Positions 1-9,321 of a DNA stretch of 64,000 nucleotides are shown here, one piece after another; positions within the stretch are counted from its first letter, which is position 1, and every line of letters starts with the position of its first letter. The stretch comes from Ixodes scapularis (Eukaryota > Arthropoda > Arachnida > Ixodida > Ixodidae): positions 28,137,033 through 28,201,032 of the forward strand of contig NW_024609837.1 in the NCBI RefSeq assembly GCF_016920785.2, read 5' to 3'. The notes under the pieces were generated by a model. The model was not told the origin of the DNA. It searched no databases and worked only from the letters and a program-made list of their open reading frames with translations. The position numbers and the translations under genes are program-made.

Positions 1-966
1 TCCCCACCGGCTTTTGTGTGCACATTTGTTGTCTCCTCAGGACGCTGGGGACGCCCATTTTTTTGCCTTTAGTTTTTTTTTGTGGGGCGCCTTTTCCTGT
101 CCCTAAACTGTTTTTGGTTCAACGTATCGGCGATTGTTTTTTGTTTTTTTCTGGAAGTCTGTTGGGTGAATTTGGGAAACGCGCAAGTATTCCGCTCGCG
201 AGGTGTCCGGGTCGCTTAAAGGTAAGCGAGTGAAAGGGATCTTTTTCGTATCGGCTCTGCCTTTTGCTGCGTATCGTTTTTGGGGCGGTTTGTGCGGTAA
301 GGCGCTTCCTTGTTTTGCTCGCTCTTTTTATATTTGCTTTTTTGCATTCGTCTTCGGCTCGTTTTCGTCATAGCGCTGACTGCTTAATATACGTTTTTAC
401 ATCTGCTAAATTGTATCCAAACGACTTGTAAATTTGCTTCGATTTGACGGACAAGCTTCATTTTAAAACGCCGAATCCCCAAAAACTATTGATTCGCTTT
501 GTAACTATTTATTTGTTCAATAAACCTGTATAATGAGTCTACTTGATCTCCTTGTGTAGACAAAGAACTTTTGACGACTCGAGTTGTTCTAGAGAAAACG
601 CCAGGTGTTGGATTTATTCAGTCTAGCTATTTTACATTTGTAATGATAAGCACTATCTTCGCAAAATCTGTAACACTATTTTTCATAATTCCTGACGGAA
701 TAAACAGTTATTCTAACAATTCGAACATCACCAGTTACCAGTTGTGACTGATAATCAAAAGTTTTTTTCTTTTTTTTACAGCAATTGAGTCGTTTTTTTT
801 TTTCTGCTGAGTTACTTTGTTTATTTTAGTAGCAACAAAAATTCAAATCGCGCTAGGTTTGAAACTTGGGAAGCAAACTCAATGTGCTCAAAATGCAGCA
901 TCAAACAAACAAAAACACCTGTACTTTCTATAGTGACTAACAAGAAGATACCTAGAGTCAAGTAAA
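1..966. other. Unassigned noncoding DNA
   Basis: Mixed-composition DNA with many T runs (for example near 762-802). No open frame resembles a known family and no inverted repeat or tandem array was found by eye. The 71-codon frame near the left edge is low complexity and is not supported as a gene. Confidence 0.5.
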
Positions 967-1126
967 GGAGAGTTTTAGGGAACGTCTACATCCGATACGC
1001 TACAATGGGCCCTCCGATATAAACTGCGCATGCGCTAATACAGAAGACTCGCAGATGCGCAATTCGTACCGAAGGGTCCATCGCAACGCATCGAACGTGC
1101 AAACATTTTTCCCTAAAATTCTCTAA
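967..1126. mobile_element. Foldback MITE, family F160, copy 1
   Basis: About 160 bp that is almost entirely one imperfect palindrome. The left arm runs from GAGTTTTAGGGAACG to ACTGCGCATGCGC. The right arm reads back from ATGCGCAATTCGTACCG to CCCTAAAATTCTC. A second copy sits at 53089-53253 with the same arm order, so this is a dispersed family and not a chance palindrome. A TAA triplet lies on each side, which would suit a 3-bp target duplication of PIF/Harbinger type, but the end is blurred by one base. It has no coding capacity and would be mobilised in trans, if at all. Confidence 0.65.
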
Positions 1127-2690
1127 TAACAACGGAAACATGAAAGCGCCACAAATAACAAAAACATTAGCGACTTGTGCCGCGCGTGGCTAACATGTTT
1201 CCACTCATCAAGATTCATTCGCCGACGACCTCTCACCTGCGTCTTCTTTTCGAAGCTATGTGCCCCCCGTTTCCAGGCAAACATGTCGTGTCAATGAGCT
1301 CTTCCCAGTCTACATTGCCCTCTTTTATTTATGTTAAAAGCCAGCTATTTCACGCAGATTTTAAGGTTTTTTCGGAACAGAACGCGACGTTCCACCAAGG
1401 CATCAACGCGTCGTAAACTGTAAATAACCGCCTGAGCAGTCGAAGCTCCGAGCCACGTACACGTGGGAGGGCCGTAGCAGCAGACCTCGAAGGCCGAGGG
1501 AGAGTGAAAGGCCCATTGAGTTATGCCGTCGGGTCCCGGAATACAGCTACAAAAACAAAACAAAAACCGGCTACGCGAAATTCTTCGTCCTCTTAACGGC
1601 AGTAAAGATTCACCTCCTCAAAATAAGCTTTAAAAATGTAACAAAAGAACTGAAGCGAAGTGCTACGATAAATGTCCAGGACACAGTATGGTAGAAAAGG
1701 GAAGGGGGGCGGGGGGGCGGTTGTATGAGCTTACATTTAGAGCATCCGGGCCTTTTCGGTAATATATTGACGGTGTACGCGGAGGGGAAAAGGCGGCAGC
1801 CGTTATTCAGAGCCTTTAATTACCGTAGGAACAGAGCACTCATTAAAAGAGAGAGAGAGAGAGAGGGAAGGAACGATGGAAAGGGAGTGATGGCGTAGGA
1901 AAGAGGGGGGGGAGAGAGAAGGAGAGGAACGCGCTGTGACGAAGGTTTGCTGGATCAAGCGTGGTAGTCGGCTGTTTCATAGAAATAGGGGTCTCAGTTT
2001 CAGCCGCATGAAGAAGTACGCGCTTAGTTCCTATTTCAAACGAATCTCGATAGCAATTTTTAATGTGGCGCCCACGCCCAAGATTTCCACGGAAAAAATA
2101 ACGCGGCATAGTAAGGATATTGTAATATCAAAATAACCTCTATGTGGGTAAAAGCTTCTTTCATACGAATTTGTGGATAGATACATGACCCAAACAACAA
2201 AATATTGCGCTGTCGTGGTATTAGGTTTCTGGTGTTTATGTGAATGTATCTTGCTGTAGTATGGTGTATTTTGAGTTCAAAATACGAACTTGACGCAGGT
2301 AGTTGATTTTCTATAGTTCCCAATATCCTGGTTAGCCTTCCACGGAAAGCGTGTTTTTAGGGGTCACTTTTTACTTTATTTTTTGCGGCAATGAGAGAAT
2401 GAACTATCGATGAACCTCTTTTCTAATATATCAATTTTGAGATTCCGTCTTGTGTTTTTAGAACTACATATAGCGTAAGCTGAAACAAGGTTATCATATA
2501 AGTCTGTAACTTTTTCTGAGCAAACTTTTTAAGCTTGCACTCAAGCTAGCTCCTCTACCGACTGCCTTTTTGCTAATAGCCGCCGTGGAAACAAAGTGAT
2601 AAATGAATAGTAACATTATTGATTACTGGGCAATGCCGAGAAGCGTGAAGTAAGAAAGTGCGACACATACGGATATGAGCTATCCAGAAA
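1127..2690. other. Unassigned noncoding DNA with a GA microsatellite
   Basis: Contains a G-rich run around 1703-1719, a (GA)n tract at about 1849-1866 and purine-rich flanks. The short open frames across 1843-2136 on both strands arise from this low-complexity DNA. No gene or element was recognised. Confidence 0.45.
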
Positions 2691-3106
2691 GCAAAACTAT
2701 GAAAACGCTTACAATGCTCTGTAATGCCGAATTAGAGCGCAGCTCTTGAGGAGGAGAAGGGGAGGGTACGGAGGAGAAGGAATACCTTTGTCGTGACCTT
2801 CATAAATGACCGTGACGTCACGCGTGACGTTATTATAGGAAACATCTTATGATGCAACGCGCGAGACCCTCGTGACCCTCGTGACGTCACGTGTGACGTC
2901 ATTATGGAAAACGTCTCATAACGCAACGCGCGGGTCACGAGTGAGACCCGCGCGTTGCATCATGGGACGTTTCCCATAACGCAACGCGCGGGACCCTCGT
3001 GACGTCACGTGTGACGTTATTATGGGACATTTCCCATAATGCACCGCGCGGCTACGGCGACGCTGCTCAAGCCGAAAACGGGCGCCTAAGAGCTCCTCTC
3101 TAAAAG
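2691..3106 (-). mobile_element. Half of a foldback element, family AGAGCGCAG (copy A)
   Basis: On the minus strand this copy starts with AGAG...TTAGGCGCCCGTTTTCGGC, continues through GC-rich (CGT/CGCC) sequence and a tandem CRE-palindrome array, and ends with GAGCTGCGCTCTAATTCGGC. The tail (ATTACAGAGCATTGTAAGCG on the minus strand) matches the central region of the complete element at 7483-8454. Only one half is recognisable; the mirrored half was not found to the left. It is noncoding. Open frames in it are by-products of the repeats. Confidence 0.6.
2810..3060. repeat. Tandem array of CRE/E-box palindromic units
   Basis: About three to four units of roughly 60-75 bp lie inside copy A. Each has a GTGACGTCACGTGTGACGT core, which overlaps a CRE-like TGACGTCA palindrome with CACGTG-like sequence. 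The core is followed by a self-complementary ATTATGGGA...TCCCATAAT segment and CGCGCGGGACCCTCGT. The same unit recurs at about 7550-7690. If the host has CREB/ATF or bHLH factors, these are candidate binding sites; that is inference. Confidence 0.6.
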
Positions 3107-3395
3107 TTACAGGAGGACACTTAAGACGGCTTACGTGTTGAAAGCGAAAGCATATATTCATTTTCACACATGCAGCGGGGTGCTACAAGCATAGCGCTGA
3201 CCTCGCGCTAAGCGCATGCTGACGGGAGCGTTTAACAGCTTTGTACCGCACCGTGAAACGGTTGACCACGGCAGACGATAGTTAGCTGACGACACGCGAG
3301 CTGCGCTACATCAGCGCTTCGCTGCATGTGAGAACCGGCCTTTATAGTCCCGCGAGTGAAATGTTTTCGAGTGATGTTTCTACACGTATTAATGT

Positions 3396-3530
3396 TTACG
3401 ACGACGTATAGGACGGCGTCGAGGACAACTTCCTTGATATCGACGCCAAGTACGGCGTCTAGGACGACCTCTAGGACGACGTCTCGGACGGCCTCAAGGA
3501 CAACGCCAAGAACGGCGTCGTCCTTGAGCA
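3396..3530 (+). repeat. 12-bp minisatellite (AGGACGACGTCT type), locus 1
   Basis: Degenerate tandem repeats of a 12-bp unit close to AGGACGACGTCT. They read as TTSRTASR-like peptide on the plus strand and VVLDAV-like peptide on the minus strand. That two-strand openness is a consequence of the repeat unit and not evidence of a gene. The same unit forms a longer array at 32126-32395. Confidence 0.7.
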
Positions 3531-3769
3531 TACCATTGAGCGGCGCGTGCTTGATCACGCATTTTTATAGCCATCTTTCGGGCACAACGCCGCCGCCTTT
3601 TCGTGAAATGGGAAGAGTAAGGCTTTCGCCTTCAAAGTGCTCTTGCCACGTTTGGATTAATATTAGGCTGGAGTGAATTTAATCGAGTCAAGTTGCAATA
3701 AGTCACTGAAAAGAGGCTCGCGAATATGCTTAAAAAGTCATTTATTACTAGATGGAAATTGATACGCCA

Positions 3770-4790
3770 CAGTTCAAACAATTTTGTCAACGAGAATACA
3801 TTCAGCAAGTGGCATACTGGAGCTTACTCTGGCACACATTCACCTATTATAAAGAGTTCTCTTTTTCTAGTATGTAGAGTTCCCTGCCGATGTTAAACCA
3901 ATTTTGACACTATTGACGCAATCAGCTCTTTTAAGCGTGTTCCGCCAAATATTTCCTTATTCTATGGAGAAACTCCCTTTCAGGAATTGCTCGATTAAAG
4001 TTTCTAGCTGAGGTTCCAACCGGATTCACGACATTCACATCGACCGAAGTTGCTCTGTAAAGCGTGCTCTGCCACACAGTTAGTCAACGTGAGGAGAAGC
4101 CCTCTTTTAAAAACGGTTACGTCTAACTTTTTCTGCGGGGGTTCAACCGCTTTCACAACAAATCCGACCGAAGTTGATCTGTAACGCCTGCTCTGCCACA
4201 TAATTACTTTTAATAAGTAGAAGCTGCCTTTCAGAAAGGTCACGTCTTAAAGGCCGACCTACAAAACCATTTTCCGCAAGGTACAAAAATCCTCCTATCA
4301 CCCCCCCCCCCCCTGCCCCGTTGCATCTTGGGGCTGGATACGCCGGGAGCTTATCCAGCCCCAAGATGCAGAAAAAAAAGAGTCCCCCGCTGCCAACAAA
4401 GCAGTGGGAGAGGGAGAAATGGGAAGGGTGGCAAGGAGTATTTTCTTACCTTGCAGAAAAACTTTTTATAGGTCGGGCTTAAGTTGATCACCGCTTTCAC
4501 GACAACCTTTAACAAGGTTGCTCTGTAAAGCGTGCTCTGCCACATGTTGACTCTGTTTGAGGAGAAGCTTACTTTTCAAAAAGTCATGTTTATTTAATTA
4601 TTTTTTTCGACCACCCTTGTTCAATTTTTTTTACAAGCAATCTCACTGGGGTCGCTCTCTAAAACGTACTCTCCTGCCTGACAACAAATCGTATAAAACG
4701 AAATAATCTTTGTAAAGCATAAGGCCTTATTGTATCAAGCTTATATGCTAAGAAATTGGCCTAAGTTGCTCTCTTCCACATAGTCATTTA
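3770..4790. repeat. Decayed ~119-bp satellite array
   Basis: The motif GTTGCTCTGTAAAGCGTGCTCTGCCACA recurs with divergence at about 4043, 4163, 4520, 4648 and 4762, and a weaker version is near 3825. The spacing is close to 119 bp or three times 119 bp. Each motif is followed by sequence like GAGGAGAAGC...TTTTAAAAA. The array is interrupted around 4290-4440 by a C run and a perfect hairpin. It has no coding content. Confidence 0.55.
4322..4370. repeat. Perfect 19-bp hairpin
   Basis: Two perfectly complementary 19-bp arms (TGCATCTTGGGGCTGGATA and its reverse complement) flank an 11-base loop. A 19/19 match inside an otherwise diverged satellite suggests recent origin. There is no T tract or other terminator context, and no function is proposed. 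Confidence 0.8.
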
Positions 4791-7482
4791 TTATATAGAA
4801 TATATTTTCAAGCCGATCTGGACTAGGCTTCCACACTGCGGATGGACCAAAAGCTAGAAAGCCCAAAGTCACAGCACTGCTAAATTGAATAAACTCTAAA
4901 CGGAACGCCAGACCTTGGTTCATGTTTCCCCCATTCCTCTTTCAAGTGTCCTTGTTTTTGCACATCTGCCTCGCAAATTGAAACACGGACTCAAGGCAGG
5001 GTAAAGCTATCTAGACTTAATTCGCGGCAACCACGACGAAATAACAAATATCAATCTACGCAAAACGGAAATGACCCCATCTTACGACAAAAAATATTCT
5101 CTCTCTTTTTTTTTTTTTTTGTTACTTTTAAGCAGCATTTAATTTTAATGATCATTGCATTTTATGCTTCGTTTTTGCCAAAACTGTACCGCTTCTCGCA
5201 TAAAAATTACGTTCATTTCCTCTAAAAATTGACGCAAACACCCAAACTTCACACTCCCCACTCTTAAGATTCAAGCTACTTTGTGGACAATCTCCGGTTC
5301 CTAAAAAAAAGGGGGTTTCAATCCATCCGCCCGACGCGCTACGCCAGGCATTCATTCCTCAGCCTCCGGCAGCCTTCCAGCGATGTGCGGATGTCACATC
5401 CTGGGTCAATCTAACCCCCCTCGGGGAGCCGTCGAAGCGCTAACCCCAGCCTCCATGGACATAAACGCATCCACCCTTTGGGGTGGAAAGGGCATCACAC
5501 AGCACGCGCATGAAACAGCTAGAAGATTCCACCAGCGCAATGGCAAGCCCTTATGCACTCTCTCGTTCTCTTTCGTGCTCTTCTCCTCTTGCGCACTCTC
5601 TCTTTCTCTCTCCATCTCTCTCTCTCTCTCTCTCTTTCCCTCTCTCGCTTCCAGATTCTGGCGCGGCTGTGTGGGGGCAGAGTCCATCAATATGGATTTA
5701 GGCATTAATTCCCAATACGCCGGACCCTGCGCTATCCTTGCCGACCCGCGCCGCCTGGGCGACGTGCCTCGAATGACAAGACCGAGTTGGCCGCCGTTTG
5801 CTTTTCCCGGTGCGAGAAGCTTTGCCCTTATGCCGGCTAAGAAATGAAGAAAAGCGAGGGGGAAGTGGGAAAGGGGGAGAGAGGCGGCCCTGCTACCCAA
5901 GTTCGTTTCGTGAAGGAGACACGCATTCGCTGCCCATTTTCTTTTCGGAAGTATCGGAGAAACGATGTTGGAAAGACTTCTTCGCTAACGCTGGGCAGAG
6001 AAGAGTTTAATTTGCTCGCCATTTTGAGACTTGCCTTTGTGCGTGCGGAGATTTACTTGCGCGCGGTGAAACAAGGGGGTAATCGTGATTTTGATTTGAG
6101 AGGTGGGTCGCTGTAGAAATCGTTTTTCGCTGACGACTGATTTGAAAATCACTGTTTTAAAAACGTACACTGCGCGACACTGTGAACGCTATCATGCCAT
6201 TGGCGATTTTTTTATTTTTTTATTTTTTACGGGTATTTGCATACTCCGGATTTAACGCTCAACTCAGTGCTCTATGTAAACGCTTTCTTTCATGCTATTA
6301 GTTTTTTATAACAACCATTTCGATTCCAAGAAAAAACAAATTTTGACTGCTTGATTGCAGTGCCATTCGATCTACAGTTTATATACAGATCCAAGATTCA
6401 CTACTGGTACCTAACAAAAGTCTGTTTTTATCGGCAATACTCCGTAATTTACATAGTCGATTGGCGCTACGTTCCCGATTTACCGCAGATCTAAATAACT
6501 CCCAACTTCCGACTTGCCATCCACTTCGATAACAGGTCTATTATATAGCCATCATGTAGCTAACACTACTATTATCAAAACATTAATAGTTTCAACTTAA
6601 CTTAAAGTATTTGTTATTATTTATTGTTCATTGTATTTTTTATTTTAAATATTTTATTTGAAGATTTTAGGCGTGGACGTCCTTGTACGTATTTGCCGAT
6701 GGAGCAGTTTTTTTTTTTTTTTTTTGGAAGTCACGATTGTCTGCAAAATTTTAACGAATGTTGTTTATCTTTGCTGGAAATTGAGATTACGTTGTTTCCT
6801 AATAAACCAACAACAATATATTCCGATTGCTTCTAAGCCGACAGAACGGTAAGCCCACGTGCTCGTTTGTCCAGTCAATCGTCAGTTTCCCACCGCTTTT
6901 CTAGGCTCTTTGTGAATACCCACGCGCAGAAAACGAGTCCACGTGATAGCGTGTGTGATTGATTGGTCCGACGAATTCGTAGCGTCTAGCAATTTGTCGA
7001 AAGTCATGTCTAAACTCAGACTGGAATTTGGTTTAGACGTTTCACTTCTCGCTTTGACCTAATTGGTCGCGTGAGTGCAACTCCGAAAGTAGCCAGAGCT
7101 AGATTCGATGTCCAATGCAGATATAATGTTTATGAAAAAACGACATCCCTGAAGAAATTGTGAAAAACCGAATGTGGCTGCCCCAAATTTCCACTATATC
7201 GCTAGAATGTGCATTATTATTGTCCTCGATGTTATTAGCGCTTCTCTTTGGACGGATGTCGTAGTGGTCACAGCCGGCTTGAGTCTGCGCTTGTCGCACT
7301 TGAAGCTCTTCCAGCTGCAGAGGGATGCTCAACTCGCAGCACGCGGCTATAAAGTATTCCGAGCATAAGTGAGAATGTTTCACGTGACACTAGTTCTCAG
7401 CAAACATCTCGCGCAAAAGTACCTTGACGTGGCTGGCCTCCATTGCTGCCGGAATGCGCTTTTTTTTTTTTTTTTTTTTTTT
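4791..7482. other. Unassigned noncoding DNA
   Basis: AT-rich and pyrimidine-rich sequence with a long T run near 5104-5119, a CT microsatellite near 5576-5650, T runs near 6708-6725 and a 26-T run ending at 7485. The opposing open frames at 5383-5900 are driven by the CT/GA tract. No family was recognised. Confidence 0.45.
5576..5650. repeat. (CT)n microsatellite
   Basis: Interrupted CT/TC tract. It accounts for a run of alternating Arg-Glu on the minus strand and Ser-Leu on the plus strand, so the two long overlapping open frames across it should not be read as genes. Confidence 0.85.
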
Positions 7483-8454
7483 TTTAGAGCGCAGTTCTTA
7501 GGCGCTTGTTTCTGGCTTGAGTGGCGTCGCCGGCGCCGTCGGTGAAACCGCGCGTTACCTCATGGGAAACGTCCCATAATTCACCGCGCGGGACCCTCGT
7601 GTCGTCACACGTGACGTCGCGAGTGACGTCATGAGGGTCTCGCACGGTGCGTTTTGAGACATTTCCCAAAATGCCACGCGCGGGGAAGAGGAGGACGGAG
7701 GAGGAGGGGGAGGAGGACTAGGGGAAGAGGAGGACGAAGAGGACAAGGGGGAGGGGAGGAGGGAGAGGGGAAGAGGAGAAGGAAAGGAGGAGGGAAGGAG
7801 AGGGGGGAGGGAGGAGGGGAGGAGGAGTAGCAGAGAGAATAAGGAGGAGGGAGGAGGGGTATACCCTCCCTCAGTACCCTTCCCTCCTCCTCCTCCTCAA
7901 GAGCTGCGCTCGAATTCGGCGTTAGGGTGGTGTAAACGTGCTGCATTTTTTTTCCACGAAAGCAAGGGTTTTTAAAAATAAACGTTTGCAAATCTCTGTA
8001 ATTCGAAACTAGAGAGCTCTTAAGGAGGGTGCGGAGGGGAGGGTATGCCACTCCTCCTCCTCCGTACCCTTCTCTCCTCCTCCTATCCTCCTCCTTTTTA
8101 TTTGCGCCTCCCCTCCTCCTCATCCTCCTCCCATTAAATTTAGCGGGAAAATTTCCCCGCTAAATTTGGCGGGTTAAGTTTCCCCGCAATATTTTGCGGC
8201 GAGATTGACATCCAGTGACCTAAACACCAGTTCGATTTCTCCGCTAAATTTAGCGGAGAAAATGGGGTCACATCACCTCGTGTCAGGTCCCCCATGAACA
8301 AATTCAGTTTCTCCGCTAGATTTAACGGGAAAACTAACGTCACGTGACCTCAACACCAATTTAATTCTCCGCTGATTTTAGCGGGTGGTTACGCCGACGG
8401 CGACGGCGACACCGCTCAACGCGGAAACGGGCGCCTAAAAGCTGCGCTCTAAAA
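7483..8454. mobile_element. Complete foldback element, family AGAGCGCAG
   Basis: About 970 bp bounded by inverted termini: TTTAGAGCGCAGTTCTTAGG on the left, and GGGCGCCTAAAAGCTGCGCTCTAAAA read inward on the right. Inside each end is a GC-rich (GTCGCCGGCGCC) block. Then come CRE/palindrome units, then a G+A-rich stretch or its complement, and finally an AT-rich centre (about 7915-8000) where the two halves meet through GAATTCGG...AAACGT and ACGTTT...TAATTCGAA. Half copies are at 2691-3106 and 30598-30850. It has no coding capacity, and the superfamily is not identifiable because flanking T runs blur any target duplication. Confidence 0.65.
8130..8395 (+). repeat. Tandem palindrome units (CCGCTAAATTTAGCGG)
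   Basis: Four degenerate units of about 60-70 bp lie in the right half of the foldback element. Each contains a self-complementary CCGCTAAATTTAGCGG-like core. The better-preserved units are followed by GACGTCACGTGACCTCAACACC-like sequence. The same unit makes up the free-standing array at 33365-33665. Confidence 0.65.
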
Positions 8455-8846
8455 ATAAGCTTTCCGCGGCACTATTCCTACAACCTACCGCGGATCACGG
8501 ATTGCTACCCATTGCTAAGACTCTTTCAACCTTGAAGCTGTAAAAAAATAATCTCGATCGCTGGCGCCCGGAAAGCCTCTTCGCGACTGCCGGGGTCGCT
8601 TGTCCGCCTGCCCGCCGGTGACGTACGCGGCTAGGGAAAAGTAGGGAATTTTCATTGTTGCCAGTAAAGAATCGCCTTCTGGGACCCTCGCGGCCGGCAT
8701 AACTTAAAAATGAATAACTTTCTGGCTAGATAACTTTTGGCTGTCAGTTGAGAAAGGGTTATTAATGCGGTCTGCCAATTTCTAGCTAAGTCGAAGACTC
8801 TGGAAAATCGGCGGAGTTTCACTTTATGCCATATCTGCGCTGCAAG
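8455..8846. other. Unassigned noncoding DNA
   Basis: Unique-looking sequence between two mobile elements. No open frame, repeat or RNA gene was recognised. Confidence 0.45.
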
Positions 8847-9321
8847 TAGGGATGCCGCGAACCGGTTAAGGTTCGAGTGCGACCAGGTTCGACTTCTTCG
8901 AAATTTTATGGAAAAGTTTGAAAAAGTTCGACGGCTTCGAATGTTATGCGCATGCGCGAAGGGCTGCCTCAGTTGGCTTTCGAGTAGATGGTGCTGCCAA
9001 AATGATCAAGTCATACATTCTACTTTTAGTAAGGGCAGAACAGTTTGGTTGTTTTAGAAATATAGCAAGAATACATAATGTTATTAACTTTTAGGTTATT
9101 ATAATTATGGTCCGTTGATTGCAATATTTTATCAAATAAAACAGCATATTCCGTAAAAACATTTTCTCTAAACCTATTCATGTTTGTATCAAAGTCTGAT
9201 CACCCTCTCCAAACCGTCGAACCTTGAAAAACCTAATTTAAAGTTCGGAGGTTCGTCGAACCAGTCGAACCTTCGGGTTCGACGTAAAAATTCGGTTCGA
9301 TGAAAGTTCATGACATTCCTT
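8847..9321. mobile_element. hAT-type MITE, eroded
   Basis: The left end TAGGGATGCCGCGAACC pairs with a right end that reads AAGGAATGTCATGAAC inward. Both ends are followed by multiple TTCGAACC-like subterminal repeats (GGTTCGA, GTTCGAC, TCGAACC). The 8 bp on the left (GCTGCAAG) and the 8 bp on the right (GTTGAAAC) match at five positions, compatible with an old 8-bp duplication. TAGGG fits the hAT terminal pattern YARNG. The interior is AT-rich and noncoding. Confidence 0.6.

Noticed and set aside
3232..3676. Opposing repetitive open frames with Thr-Ser-Arg or Val-Leu-Asp repeats
   Set aside because: Produced by the 12-bp minisatellite; no start context or homologue is evident.
5383..5900. 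Overlapping open frames of 154 (plus) and 164 (minus) codons
   Set aside because: Both are held open by a CT/GA microsatellite, have no domain signature and lie on opposite strands of the same DNA.
7555..8123. Ser/Pro-rich 164-codon minus-strand frame
   Set aside because: Lies entirely in the G+A-rich arms of the foldback element; low complexity.
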